Made by a program: the position numbers and the translations under genes. The notes under the pieces are model-generated. The model did no database searches and had not been told where the DNA came from. It was given only the letters and a program-made list of their open reading frames with translations. From Cellvibrionaceae bacterium (GTDB taxonomy: Bacteria; Pseudomonadota; Gammaproteobacteria; Pseudomonadales; Cellvibrionaceae): 61,045 bases of DNA. Location: contig PANW01000065.1 of NCBI GenBank assembly GCA_002707785.1, forward strand, positions 2,288 to 63,332. The letters are read 5' to 3'. Each line of letters starts with the position of its first letter. The stretch's first letter is position 1. Shown here piece by piece: positions 1 through 9,012 of this stretch.

Positions 1-39
1 GCAACGGTAACGGTGAGCGACAGTGGCTACGCCAATTAA
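1..39 (+). CDS. C-terminal end of an upstream MSHA gene (partial)
   Basis: The first 39 bases are open in frame 1 and end in TAA at 37-39, giving the C-terminal residues TVSDSGYAN. The next four genes are mshD, O, P and Q in the usual order, so this is probably the end of mshC or another pilin-like gene. Twelve residues are too few to identify it. It ends 16 bases before the preferred mshD start. Confidence 0.45.
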   Translation, partial: ATVTVSDSGYAN

Positions 40-55
40 AGGCTCAAACAGGCCA

Positions 56-535
56 ATGCAGGGACACCGACGTCAGCAATCAGGTTTTACCCTGATCGAA
101 TTGATAGTTGTGGTAGTGGTGATTAGCTTGTCTTTGGTTACCTTGATCGGGGTGTTTAATCAAGCCGCCAGCAACAGCGTCGATCCAGTAGTGCAAATTC
201 GTGCGTTGGAATGTGCGCAATCAAAACTCGATGAAATCTTAGCTCGAAAGTTTGATGAAAATACTCCGACAGGGGGGATACCCGCCTGTGGCAGTGCAGA
301 CATTAATGCAGCCAATTGTTCTGGAATTGGAGCCGATGCTGATCTCGATGATGTGGGTGACTACAACGGCCATATCGACAACAGTCTAGATAATTGTCAG
401 ATCAGCGTTACGGTCGTCAATGCGGGTACAGAGCTCGGCCTGTCAGCGAATAATCAGGCGCGACGAATTACCGTCACGGTCAATTCGACCGGTGGCGGTG
501 GTGCCGTTCTCAGCGCTTATCGAGCGAACTTCTAG
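56..535 (+). CDS. mshD: MSHA minor pilin MshD
   Basis: This is a type IV prepilin-like minor pilin of the mannose-sensitive haemagglutinin pilus. From ATG 56 the protein has a short basic leader ending in Gly10, followed by FTLIEL with Glu at mature position 5, the PilD peptidase and methylation signature. A hydrophobic helix follows. Later cysteines in the globular part could form disulfides. An in-frame GTG at 23 would give 11 more leader residues but overlaps the preceding gene, so ATG 56 is preferred. The stop TAG overlaps the next GTG start by one base, which implies translational coupling. The mshD name rests on gene order plus the prepilin features. Confidence 0.8.
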   Translation: MQGHRRQQSGFTLIELIVVVVVISLSLVTLIGVFNQAASNSVDPVVQIRALECAQSKLDEILARKFDENTPTGGIPACGSADINAANCSGIGADADLDDVGDYNGHIDNSLDNCQISVTVVNAGTELGLSANNQARRITVTVNSTGGGGAVLSAYRANF

Positions 536-1308
536 TGCATAGTCATCGAGGTTTCACTCTTATTGAACTGATTACCGTCATGGTGCTAGTGGCCGTGTTG
601 AGTGTCTTTTCAGTTCAATTTGTGGCCTCAGTTCTCGAGAATTACAATCGAACAGTGGATCGAGCCAAACTCATTGCTCACGGGCGTCAAGCAATGGAGC
701 GAATGACTCGACAGCTGCGCGCGGCCTTACCCAATAGCGTCCGGGTCACCAATGGCGGAAGCTGTGTTGAGTTTTTACCCATTGCCGGTGGTGGCAATTA
801 CATCGGTGAGCTGCCAGATGTGGACAACGGTGCAGGCGGCGTTGCGTCTATTGCCAGTGGCGGCTATCAAGTGACCTTTGGGACTGCTCGCTACGTCTAT
901 GTGGGGGCATTATCCACAGCCGAAGTCTATTCGAATTCCGCCGTTAGTGTTGGCGTTGCCGGATCAGAAGATCACAGTGATGCCACGGTGTCGCTATCAG
1001 GTACTCATCAATTCTTGCGCAACTCTATTTCGAGCCGCTTTTATTTAACGGATAATCCAGCGGCATTTTGTCTCAACGCTGGCGATCTGCGTTATTTCTC
1101 TGGGTATTCGACACCGAGCGCAACAACAGGCACTCCCACCGGCGCCGGCAGTCTCATGGCAGAGACTGTGGGGAGTGATGGCGTGCCGTTTTTGGTTTCT
1201 GCAGGCACTGAAGATCGCAACAGCGTTTTGTCTATGCGTCTCACTTATAGCCGAGGTGGTGAAACAGTAGCCCTCAATCAAGAGGTGTTGATTCGCAATG
1301 TCCCTTAG
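535..1308 (+). CDS. mshO: MSHA biogenesis protein MshO
   Basis: A second prepilin-like protein: leader MHSHRG, then FTLIELITV with the conserved mature Glu5 and a hydrophobic helix to about residue 35. The remainder is a Gly/Ser-rich globular domain of about 220 residues with a few cysteines. MshO is a minor pilin of the MSHA apparatus, thought to prime or cap the fibre. GTG 535 shares its G with the mshD stop codon, and the 3' end overlaps mshP by 11 bases, so this is one tightly coupled operon. Confidence 0.8.
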   Translation: MHSHRGFTLIELITVMVLVAVLSVFSVQFVASVLENYNRTVDRAKLIAHGRQAMERMTRQLRAALPNSVRVTNGGSCVEFLPIAGGGNYIGELPDVDNGAGGVASIASGGYQVTFGTARYVYVGALSTAEVYSNSAVSVGVAGSEDHSDATVSLSGTHQFLRNSISSRFYLTDNPAAFCLNAGDLRYFSGYSTPSATTGTPTGAGSLMAETVGSDGVPFLVSAGTEDRNSVLSMRLTYSRGGETVALNQEVLIRNVP

Positions 1309-1756
1309 CGTTCAAACTTCTCGACAAGGTGGTTTTCTTCTTCCCATCGTGATGTTTATTCTCATTGCCATGGGGGCTTTGGCTTTGGTTGTCTCGCGTT
1401 TTAGTGGCCAGTCGGCGCTTTCAGGCGCGCAGGAAGGAATCTCTTTGCAAGCGTTTTACGCTGCCGAAAGTGGTGGTCAATACACGCTAAACCAGATCTA
1501 TTATGTGGCCAGTGGCGGAACTCCTGTCAGCCGAGCAGTGGCGGTGGGCAACTGTGCCGCCGCTGATGGTGATGTGGTGAATTTCAATGGTGCAGGTTTG
1601 GCAAACTGTAGCGCAGTCATTAATTGCTCCAGCAATACCGATGTTCCTAGTGCGACGACTTTTTTTACGATATCAAGCCGAGGGCGTTGTGGTTCTGGTA
1701 CTGAGTCGGCCGACAGAACCGTAGAAATATCCTCTTTTATTAGAGAGGGTGTGTAG
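1298..1756 (+). CDS. mshP: MSHA biogenesis protein MshP
   Basis: A 152-residue protein with one N-terminal membrane segment at about residues 12-35 (GGFLLPIVMFILIAMGALAL). It looks like a PilX-type minor pilin in which the cleavage motif is degenerate (G-GFLL, no Glu5). The FYAAESGG element at about residues 50-57 is typical of PilX/MshP proteins. Four or more cysteines lie in the C-terminal half. It overlaps mshO by 11 bases and is followed directly by mshQ with no gap. Confidence 0.78.
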   Translation: MSLSVQTSRQGGFLLPIVMFILIAMGALALVVSRFSGQSALSGAQEGISLQAFYAAESGGQYTLNQIYYVASGGTPVSRAVAVGNCAAADGDVVNFNGAGLANCSAVINCSSNTDVPSATTFFTISSRGRCGSGTESADRTVEISSFIREGV

Positions 1757-4700
1757 ATGCGCAGGCTAGGACTATCGCGACTTTCAGTGGCTAAGATTTC
1801 ATGCCTTATTTTATGTCTCGTTTTTTCAATGAATATTCAGTCGGCACCGGGTGACGTGCTGTTTGAAGAATATTTTAACAATAACGGCGATTTGAACTCA
1901 GATTGGGATCGAAGTGACAATAATGATGTAGGTGTTTCAAATGACACCTTCAAATCGTCTCCACGATCGGCGTTTCTATTTTCGGGGCCAGATTCTCTAA
2001 CGCTAAAAAATAATCGAGCAATCGATGCGGCTGTTGATTCGGCGACTCTCGCGGTCTGGGTGCGAAGAGGTTCAGACAGTTTCTCAGAAGACCCTGATAC
2101 AGGCGAAGACCTCACTGTGGAGTACAACGACAGTAACGGTACTTGGTTTGTGCTAGAAACGTTTACCGGTAGTGGTACTCAAGGGGAGATATTTGATCGC
2201 CTGTATGACCTCCCTCCGGCTGCGTTACACGACAGTTTACGATTGAGATTTCAAAATGCCCCTAGTAACGATGGCTTTGACTATTGGCATGTCGATGATG
2301 TGATAGTTACCGAAACGGGGCCGGTAGCGGTACCTGATGCTGTTGCCGAATGGCGCCTAGATGAAGCGCTATGGACTGGGGGCGCCAATGAAGTGGTGGA
2401 TCAGGGCGCAGACAATTTGAATGGTCGAGCGATTAACGTGAATGGTTTACCAGGAACCGATATTGTAACACCAGCGCGAGCAGGTGACCCGGGAACCTGT
2501 CGCTATGGGGTATTCGACGGCCCTAATTCTGGCTATGTACAGATTAATGATCCGGGAAATAACTCGGTTCTAGATTTTCGAACCAACCTAACGGTAACCA
2601 CTTGGGTTTACCCTCGTTCATATCCTTCTAGTGGTCTGAGATCCATTGTGTCCAAAGATGAAAATTTTGAATTTCATTTGGATAGCAATGGCCGTGTTTT
2701 TTGGTGGTGGGGCGGTGGTTCCAATGAAATGACGTCTACTGGGCAAGTGCCTTTAAATACTTGGACTCATGTCGCTATCGTGTACCGAAATGGTGAACAG
2801 CAGATTTATCTAAACGGAATATTGTCGGGAACTCATGGTGATAACGGAAATCTAACTCTCAACAATGATCCGGTATTGATTGGTACTGATTTGGGTTTCA
2901 ATAGTCGAACTTTTGATGGCTATATCGACGAAGTTCGCTTGTATAGCGAAACTCTTACCAGTGGTCAAATTGGCGTTATCTACAATGACACCCACGCCTG
3001 CAACATCGGCCCTGATCATTACGCCATCTCACACTCTAGCCCCACCGTAACCTGTGAAGTCGCCAGCGTTACCATTACACCTCACGATAGTCTGGATCAA
3101 CCGGTGATTGTGAATGGGGTAACCATCAGTTTGACTACCGATGTTGCCATTGATGACTGGGTTCTTATTAGCGGTTTGGGCACACTTTCCGGAAATCAGT
3201 ATACCTTCGACAACGATGAGACCAGTGTTGAGTTAGGTTTGGTGAAAACTACTCCCGCTGTGATTGATATTGATGTCTCGGACGGCACCGCGTCTGATAT
3301 CGATGGCGGGGTTGAAGATCCATCCATTGAATTTGTAGACACTGCGTTTAAGTTCTACAGCGATAATGTCGTCGATGCTATTGGAACGCAGATATCGGCA
3401 AAGTCCTCCAGTCAAGTGCCTGGTGCCGCAAACTTAACGATCAAAGCCGTGCGAACCAACTCGGATACTGGACGATGCGACGCACTAATTTCCGGAGGTG
3501 TGGTCGATGTTGGGTTGGCTTACGAGTGCACTAGTCCGAGCACTTGTGCGCTTAGCAATCACTTGACACTGAACGGTGTCGATCTAAATGGCAGTAACAA
3601 TGCTACCCCGTTGAGTTACGTAAATGTGCCTTTAAACTTCGATGCATTAGGTACCGCCAGTTTTACTTTTTCCTATGCCGATGCTGGCTTGATTAGTTTG
3701 CATGCCAATGCAGATCTCGCTGTCGAGAACGAGACGGTAAACGTTCAAGGCAACAGCAATGATTTTGTCGTTAGGCCCGCGGGTTTGTGTGTCGAAAGTG
3801 GGGATACCAATGCGAGCTGTGGTGTAGCTTACGATAGCTGCAGCGTGTTGCGTCGTGCCGGTGATACCTTTCCACTCACGATCAGTGCCAGAGCATGGGG
3901 GGGCGCGGGTGAAACGGATACCCAGTTTTGTAACAATGCAATCACACCAAACTTCTCTTTTACCTCGATTCCATTGGCGCACGACTTGGTCGCTCCAGCA
4001 GGGGGAGACTTGGGGACTATCAGTCAGACCGCCGCTACCATTGCTAGCACTAACGCAGGAACCGTGACTGTGTCGCAATCGGTTTCTGAAGTGGGCGCGT
4101 TTACCTTTAGCGCTGACAACCTCAATGATTATTTAGGCGCGTCGGATGCGGATATTGCCAGCTCAGAAAGTGCAGTCATCGGCCGCTTCATTCCCGCGCA
4201 GTTCTCGATTCAGAATGCGGTGTTGTCAGAAGCAAACGGTAGCTTCAGTTACTTATCACAACCGTTTGATGTTACCTACGACATTCACGCAGAGAATTTA
4301 CAGGGCGGTGACACGCTCAATTACACTGGCGCCTTTGCCAAAATCGCCAATGATGACACCCACCTAAGCTACGATGCGCTGTTGGGCGTTGTTCCTGTAT
4401 TGTTTGATGAGAATAGAATGCAGGCATCTTCTACGACGATTACATGGCTTGGCGGGATTGGTGAGGGAGAGACACAGCTACAAATCGATCGAGCTCTGGT
4501 TTTGGAATCGCCCTTGACCGATCTGGCCATTGGCGCTCGGGTGGATGACACTGAAGGTGGCTACGATCTCGAAACGTCTAACGTTGATTTGGATACCGAT
4601 TTAAGTGCGTCGCTTGAAAACGACGCTGACCATGTTGAGTTAGGCATTACCACTCAGCGTTTTGCCCGTTTATTCGGAGATGACGTTTGGGGGCCAGAAT

Positions 4701-5164
4701 CCACCGGTTTAGCGGTTCCGCTACAGGTGCAATACTGGAATGGCTCTATATGGGGCTTGTCTGACGGCGATGAAACCCAAATACCTCGCTCTGATATCGA
4801 GTTCGTCGACTCTGGTGGTAGTTCAAGCCCGATGATCAGTGACCCGATTACCGCTCCAGTCGGCAGTAATCCGAATGTCCTGTTTACCTATGACCCCACT
4901 GGAAATTTAGTGTTGGATTTCGGTGATGGGTTGGGTGGTGGCAGCGGTGACTCCGGAATGTTCGTGGGAGCACCCAATGCCAGAGATTTTTTCAGTGTTG
5001 ACATCAATTTGGTGAATTTCCCTTGGCTGCAGTTTGATTGGAATCAAGACGGAGATTTCAATGATGCGGGAGAATCTAACTTGCCGCGCTTTACCGTGAC
5101 CTTCGAATCCTATCGCGGCCACGATCGAGTGATCTACTGGCGGGAAGTCTTGTCCCCTTTGTAA
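1757..5164 (+). CDS. mshQ: MSHA biogenesis protein MshQ (LamG plus DUF6701-like)
   Basis: A 1135-residue exported protein. A signal peptide covers about residues 1-30. A LamG/concanavalin-like lectin domain spans roughly 191-414 (starts near AVAEWRLDE, ends near the CN pair). The C-terminal half matches the MshQ/DUF6701 pattern, with GRFIPAQF followed by FSYLSQPFDV near residues 806-840. The last residues around QFDWNQDGDF are also typical. ATG 1757 follows the mshP stop immediately. It is probably the large adhesin or tip-associated subunit of the MSHA pilus; the adhesive role is an inference from LamG and operon position. No frameshift is seen across 3.4 kb. Confidence 0.85.
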   Translation: MRRLGLSRLSVAKISCLILCLVFSMNIQSAPGDVLFEEYFNNNGDLNSDWDRSDNNDVGVSNDTFKSSPRSAFLFSGPDSLTLKNNRAIDAAVDSATLAVWVRRGSDSFSEDPDTGEDLTVEYNDSNGTWFVLETFTGSGTQGEIFDRLYDLPPAALHDSLRLRFQNAPSNDGFDYWHVDDVIVTETGPVAVPDAVAEWRLDEALWTGGANEVVDQGADNLNGRAINVNGLPGTDIVTPARAGDPGTCRYGVFDGPNSGYVQINDPGNNSVLDFRTNLTVTTWVYPRSYPSSGLRSIVSKDENFEFHLDSNGRVFWWWGGGSNEMTSTGQVPLNTWTHVAIVYRNGEQQIYLNGILSGTHGDNGNLTLNNDPVLIGTDLGFNSRTFDGYIDEVRLYSETLTSGQIGVIYNDTHACNIGPDHYAISHSSPTVTCEVASVTITPHDSLDQPVIVNGVTISLTTDVAIDDWVLISGLGTLSGNQYTFDNDETSVELGLVKTTPAVIDIDVSDGTASDIDGGVEDPSIEFVDTAFKFYSDNVVDAIGTQISAKSSSQVPGAANLTIKAVRTNSDTGRCDALISGGVVDVGLAYECTSPSTCALSNHLTLNGVDLNGSNNATPLSYVNVPLNFDALGTASFTFSYADAGLISLHANADLAVENETVNVQGNSNDFVVRPAGLCVESGDTNASCGVAYDSCSVLRRAGDTFPLTISARAWGGAGETDTQFCNNAITPNFSFTSIPLAHDLVAPAGGDLGTISQTAATIASTNAGTVTVSQSVSEVGAFTFSADNLNDYLGASDADIASSESAVIGRFIPAQFSIQNAVLSEANGSFSYLSQPFDVTYDIHAENLQGGDTLNYTGAFAKIANDDTHLSYDALLGVVPVLFDENRMQASSTTITWLGGIGEGETQLQIDRALVLESPLTDLAIGARVDDTEGGYDLETSNVDLDTDLSASLENDADHVELGITTQRFARLFGDDVWGPESTGLAVPLQVQYWNGSIWGLSDGDETQIPRSDIEFVDSGGSSSPMISDPITAPVGSNPNVLFTYDPTGNLVLDFGDGLGGGSGDSGMFVGAPNARDFFSVDINLVNFPWLQFDWNQDGDFNDAGESNLPRFTVTFESYRGHDRVIYWREVLSPL

Positions 5165-5276
5165 GTTGCTTTGTGAGGTCGCCCTTTCAAAACCATAGTA
5201 AAAGGCCATACTGAGAAGTCATCCCGTAAACTAGAGTACGACTTTTTCTCACCAACCCGTACGGATAACAATCACT

Positions 5277-6035
5277 ATGATCCGTTTGAGCAGAGTTTCA
5301 CTAAAACGTACCCACACTCGTGAAGCCATTTCACAGCGATTGAGTTCGGGGCCACGACAAACCTACTTAAAAGATATGGTTTTTGGCGCGATTGATGGCT
5401 CTATCACCACCTTTGCTATTGTTTCCGGTGTTGCCGGTGCGGGCTTGAGCAGTGGCGTCGTCATTGTACTTGGATTGGCCAACCTTTTAGCCGATGGTTT
5501 CAGTATGGCGGCCAGTAATTTTCTGGGGACGCGAGCAGAAAACGCCTATCGTGCGTTCATGCGAGAAAGAGAAATCGCAGAGATTGAAACCTATCCCGAA
5601 GGTGAGCGTGAAGAGATACGGCAGATTTTCGCGATGAAAGGGATTGAAGGACGTGCGCTGGATGACTTAGTCGCGGCGGTTACCGCCAACCCAAAACTCT
5701 GGGTAGATACCATGCTGCAAGAAGAGCACGGCCTAAACCCCGAAGACACCAATGCCTGGTGGTCGGCGATCGCCACCTTTGTGGCGTTTCTACTGGCGGG
5801 CGCCTTACCGCTGTTGGCGTTTGTCATTAATTGGTTTGTTCCTGGCGCTATCGACGATGCCTTCCTGTTTAGCGCCGTCATCACTTTGGTAGGGTTTGCG
5901 GTGGTGGGGGCTGCCAAAGGACATTTTACCGATGGGCGCTACCTGTTGTCTGTGCTCGAAACGCTGGTGGTGGGATCTATTGCCGCCGGTTTGGCGTTTG
6001 GCGTCGGCTATGGGCTGCAAGCGTTGGTCGATTGA
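5277..6035 (+). CDS. VIT1/CCC1-family metal transporter
   Basis: A 252-residue membrane protein of the VIT1/CCC1 iron-manganese transporter family. The family N-terminal signature is present (KDMVFGAIDGSITTFAIVSG, about residues 32-51), then LADGFSMAASNFLGTRAE with the conserved acidic residue. A cytoplasmic acidic linker (about 90-155, EREIAEIETYPEGEREEI) lies where VIT proteins have the metal-binding hub, and three membrane helices follow at about 160-250. Members export Fe(II) or Mn(II) from the cytoplasm; the actual substrate cannot be read from sequence. It appears monocistronic, 112 bp after mshQ. The ribosome-binding site is poor. Confidence 0.82.
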   Translation: MIRLSRVSLKRTHTREAISQRLSSGPRQTYLKDMVFGAIDGSITTFAIVSGVAGAGLSSGVVIVLGLANLLADGFSMAASNFLGTRAENAYRAFMREREIAEIETYPEGEREEIRQIFAMKGIEGRALDDLVAAVTANPKLWVDTMLQEEHGLNPEDTNAWWSAIATFVAFLLAGALPLLAFVINWFVPGAIDDAFLFSAVITLVGFAVVGAAKGHFTDGRYLLSVLETLVVGSIAAGLAFGVGYGLQALVD

Positions 6036-6242
6036 TTTTGTATGACTCCGTGTACGGCAACGGCTTTTTTCTGGTGTTGAATGCGAATGATTAAGTAGGA
6101 GTCTGGCGATTGAGCGACTGGGTGGCTGCCAATACTAAGAGTTAGAACAGTCATTAAAGCGTCACGTGATTGTCATCTATGACCGCTAGTCTATTGTTGG
6201 AAGATAACAAGACTGCAAGGATCGCAGACTCTCCACATATTG

Positions 6243-6275
6243 AAAGAGCCGAATTCTCGCGAGTTCGGCTCTTTT
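6243..6275. terminator. Bidirectional hairpin terminator
   Basis: A perfect 11-bp stem (AAAGAGCCGAA with TTCGGCTCTTT, arms 6243-6253 and 6264-6274) has a 10-base loop and is followed by T residues. It sits about 20 bp after the 3' end of gcvR on the minus strand and after the VIT-family gene on the plus strand. It can serve both convergent genes. Confidence 0.8.
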
Positions 6276-6293
6276 GTTCAAAGCTAGAGGGCG

Positions 6294-6839
6294 TTATTTT
6301 TCCTCTGCAGCATCTTCGACTTCACCCAATTCAATGTCCACCCCAAGCTCATCGCCAATTTCATCCAATTGATCGGTCAAGTCATCTAGGTCGACTTTAC
6401 TCGGGATGTGAAGCAATCCGTGCGCGGTAAACATAGGATCCCCCGACCATGGCATACTGCTGCAATTGGTCTGTAGCTCATCGAGATTAATGTGATGGCT
6501 GGCAAAGGCCTGCGATAGCTCTCGAATAATACCCGGTCGATCATTGCCCATTAAGCTGAACTGCAAGGTGGTGATATCGCTCTTGGCTTCAGTTTCCATG
6601 GCAGAAGAGGCGACGACATCGATGCCGTGGGAGGTCTTCAAGTTTGCCAATGCTTGCTGCAAAGGAGCCATTTGCGCTTCAGGCAGATTGATTTGCAGAA
6701 TGCCTGCAAACTTCCCTGCCAAGTGGCTCATTCGGCTCTCTAGCCAGTTGCCTTGATAATCGGCGATGGTCTGAGCGAGCGCTTCAACGACTCCAGGCTT
6801 GTCGTCACTGAGAATACTGAGAACGAGGACGTGATTCAT
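6294..6839 (-). CDS. gcvR: Glycine cleavage system repressor-type protein, two ACT domains
   Basis: A 181-residue protein with two tandem ACT domains. The first starts at residue 3 (VLSILSDDKPGVVEAL) and the second at about residue 92 (FSLMGNDRPGIIRELS). In E. coli GcvR binds GcvA when glycine is low and blocks activation of gcvTHP. The paired DxPG motifs and length fit GcvR. A second route is a related ACT regulator with another amino-acid ligand. The gene is monocistronic, ends at a strong hairpin, and has no gcvA or gcv structural gene in this window. Confidence 0.8.
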   Translation of the reverse strand: MNHVLVLSILSDDKPGVVEALAQTIADYQGNWLESRMSHLAGKFAGILQINLPEAQMAPLQQALANLKTSHGIDVVASSAMETEAKSDITTLQFSLMGNDRPGIIRELSQAFASHHINLDELQTNCSSMPWSGDPMFTAHGLLHIPSKVDLDDLTDQLDEIGDELGVDIELGEVEDAAEEK

Positions 6840-6974
6840 TAATTAGGTTTCCTTGTATCATTCGTCAACCGGCGCTATTACGTGAGATCCGGTTTTGTTC
6901 GTTATTGGTAAAGGGCAGTCAATCGCTAGATGGTCATCTTGTGCAATGTCTGGTGGCGCCGTCACCGGCCTTGT

Positions 6975-7011
6975 GAGCTTAAGGTTGAGTGGATCACGCA
7001 ACCTTAAGCTC
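6975..7011. repeat. 13-bp perfect inverted repeat between gcvR and a methyltransferase gene
   Basis: GAGCTTAAGGTTG (6975-6987) and its exact complement CAACCTTAAGCTC (6999-7011) flank an 11-base spacer. An outer GTCAC/GTGAC pair at 6961-6965 and 7014-7018 could extend the structure. No T-run follows, so it is not a typical terminator. It lies in the 401-bp divergent gap (6840-7240), which otherwise shows no gene. Confidence 0.6.
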
Positions 7012-7240
7012 TCGTGACTAAGTGCCGGCTTCCTAGCACTGACAGGCTTTGCTAATGCTCAGTTAATGCGCGACAGTGTCTACGGAACTTTCTGCTGCTA
7101 TCGCGGATCAGAGATACCCTAGTATAGTGTGTGTCGTGCGGTTTCAACAGGCTTTGTCGCAAAGCTATTCCTATGCTGAATTTCAACCTTTAACGGCAAG
7201 ATTTTAGATACTTCGGTCACAATAATAGAGAGGGAACATT

Positions 7241-8080
7241 ATGCGGATAAAACTACAAAAAACGCGCTATCGTGCTTTGTATCAAGGGGTGTTGATGGCG
7301 ACAGGATTGGTGCTAGGAACATTGGCGAACGCCATGGAGACCTCTCAGGATATTCAAATGGCGGTAGAGAGTTCGCTGCGTACTGCAACGAATGTCGAGC
7401 GAGACCAATTTCGGCACCCTGCTGAAACGCTGACGTTTTTCGAGATAGAGAGAGATGATCATGTAGTGGAGATTTGGCCTGGTCGCGGTTGGTATTCAGA
7501 GATATTGGCGGGCGTATTAAAAGCCGACGGAAAACTGTATGCCGCTCACTTTGCCGCCAATACCGAGGTAAAATACTTCCAGCGTTCACGTCAGAACTTT
7601 GAGGCGCGAGTTACGGCCGAATCAGAACTCTTCGGTGCTGTTGAGGTGACTGAATTCCATCCGCCATCTAAGGTTTCAGCGGGGCCAGCGACAAGTGCTG
7701 ATCACGTTCTGACCTTTCGTAATGTTCATAACTGGATGAAAGCAGGTTATGCGGAAGCGGCGTTTGAAGAGTTCTTTCAGCTGCTTAAGCCCGGTGGTAT
7801 TCTCGGTGTGGTCGAGCATCGCGCAAAACCAGGCACTTCACTAGAAGATATGATTAAGTCAGGCTATGTCACGGAAGATAAAGTTGTTGAGTTGGCGACA
7901 GCCGCAGGTTTTACTTTAGAGGCTAAATCAGAAGTGAATGCCAATGCTAAAGACTCTACTGTTCATCCTAGAGGCGTATGGACCTTGCCTCCGAGCCTTA
8001 GATTGGGCGATGATCAGCGATCTAAGTACTTGGCCGTTGGCGAAAGTGATCGCATGACGCTGAAGTTTCGCAAGCCTTAA
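7241..8080 (+). CDS. Exported class I SAM-dependent methyltransferase-like protein
   Basis: A 279-residue protein with a basic N-terminus and a hydrophobic stretch (about residues 14-31, ending ANAMET) that looks like a signal peptide. A class I methyltransferase fold follows: VVEIWPGRGWYSEILAG at about 78-94 as the motif I region, ADHVLTFRNVHNW near 157-169, and a late LKPGGILGVVEHR strand near 183. This matches a known group of predicted extracytoplasmic methyltransferase-like proteins (COG4798 type) whose substrate is unknown. Whether S-adenosylmethionine could be available outside the cytoplasm is unclear. GAGAGGG lies 6 bases before ATG 7241. It is followed by yheU after 23 bp. Confidence 0.75.
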   Translation: MRIKLQKTRYRALYQGVLMATGLVLGTLANAMETSQDIQMAVESSLRTATNVERDQFRHPAETLTFFEIERDDHVVEIWPGRGWYSEILAGVLKADGKLYAAHFAANTEVKYFQRSRQNFEARVTAESELFGAVEVTEFHPPSKVSAGPATSADHVLTFRNVHNWMKAGYAEAAFEEFFQLLKPGGILGVVEHRAKPGTSLEDMIKSGYVTEDKVVELATAAGFTLEAKSEVNANAKDSTVHPRGVWTLPPSLRLGDDQRSKYLAVGESDRMTLKFRKP

Positions 8081-8103
8081 CGATTAACAAGGATCTAAAA
8101 ACA

Positions 8104-8358
8104 TTGATCATTCCCTATGAGCGTTTATCCGCTGATGTGTTGCAGGCCTTGATCGAGGAATACATTACTCGCGATGGTACCGACTACGGTGAGATTGAAG
8201 CCTCCCTGTCGGATAAGGTCGAGCAGGTGCGAGCTCAGCTTCGACAAAAAGACATCGTCATTGTTTTTGATCCTACGCTGGAAAGCGCATCACTGCAGCC
8301 CCGATTGTTGGCAGAAGCCAACGAGCGTCAGTTGCAAGAGGGAGGCAGTGATTCGTGA
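8104..8358 (+). CDS. yheU: YheU-family small protein (UPF0270)
   Basis: An 84-residue protein that matches the YheU family along its length: the IIPYERLSADVLQALIEE opening, then REGTDYG-like RDGTDYGEIE at about residues 23-32, and a VIVFDP strand. The function of the family is not known. TTG 8104 is the start that gives the family N-terminus, with AAGGA upstream. The stop overlaps the next gene's GTG by four bases, so the two are co-translated. In many gammaproteobacteria yheU also sits next to a small hydrolase gene. Confidence 0.85.
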   Translation: MIIPYERLSADVLQALIEEYITRDGTDYGEIEASLSDKVEQVRAQLRQKDIVIVFDPTLESASLQPRLLAEANERQLQEGGSDS

Positions 8359-8972
8359 TCGGTTCCTTGTTGCGCACGGGGCCAGAATCGCCATTGTTGA
8401 TACTGGCCCATGGCGCAGGCGCCCCCATGGACAGTGAGTTTATGGAGCAGATGGCGATCCTGTTGGCAGAGCGCGAAATTGGCGTGATTCGTTTCGAATT
8501 CCCCTATATGGCTCAACGTCGCAGCGGTGGTAGCAAACGCCCACCCGATCGTCAGCCGCTGTTGCTCGATACTTGGCGACAAGTCATAGAGCAGTGCAGA
8601 GGGAAAGGAAAACTGTTCGTCGGTGGAAAGTCTATGGGAGGGCGAATGGCCTCACTTGTGGCCGATGAAGCTGAGGTGGATGGCTTAGTGTGTTTGGGTT
8701 ATCCATTTCATCCGGTGAAAAAGCCAGAAAAACTACGCACGGAACATCTCTACGAATTGCAGACACCGAGTCTAGTGATTCAGGGCACCCGGGACGCACT
8801 GGGTTCCCGAGAGGAAGTCGTGAGCTATGATTTGCCAGAAGCAATCCAGCTATGTTGGCTGGAAGACGGCGATCACGACCTCAAGCCTAGAGTAAAGTCT
8901 GGCTATACCCATCAGCAACATATGCGATCAGCGGCGGACGCCATCTCGGCTTTTATGGCCGCTGAATCATAA
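8355..8972 (+). CDS. KANL3/Tex30-type alpha/beta hydrolase
   Basis: A 205-residue alpha/beta hydrolase. An oxyanion-hole region LAHGAGAPMDS is at about residues 16-26, the nucleophile elbow GGKSMGGRMAS at about 95-105, and a late GDHDLKPR near 175 supplies the catalytic His. The short length without a lid domain matches the KANL3/Tex30 family of predicted esterases. The substrate is unknown. GTG 8355 overlaps the yheU stop. The gene's 3' end lies inside a 19-bp tandem duplication. Confidence 0.8.
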   Translation: MIGSLLRTGPESPLLILAHGAGAPMDSEFMEQMAILLAEREIGVIRFEFPYMAQRRSGGSKRPPDRQPLLLDTWRQVIEQCRGKGKLFVGGKSMGGRMASLVADEAEVDGLVCLGYPFHPVKKPEKLRTEHLYELQTPSLVIQGTRDALGSREEVVSYDLPEAIQLCWLEDGDHDLKPRVKSGYTHQQHMRSAADAISAFMAAES

Positions 8973-8998
8973 TCTTCTAGCTGAATCATAATCTTCTA
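8961..8998. repeat. 19-bp tandem duplication across a stop codon
   Basis: Two exact copies of a 19-bp unit (8961-8979 and 8980-8998, beginning GCTGAATCATAA) stand head to tail. The first copy contains the hydrolase stop codon TAA; the second is noncoding. It looks like a recent slippage duplication without effect on the protein. Confidence 0.8.
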
Positions 8999-9012
8999 AT
9001 AGGTGGTTGCGC

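Noticed and set aside
5262-5273. GGATAACAAT resembles part of the lac operator
   Set aside because: Only ten bases match, there is no second half, and the gene is a metal transporter; chance similarity.
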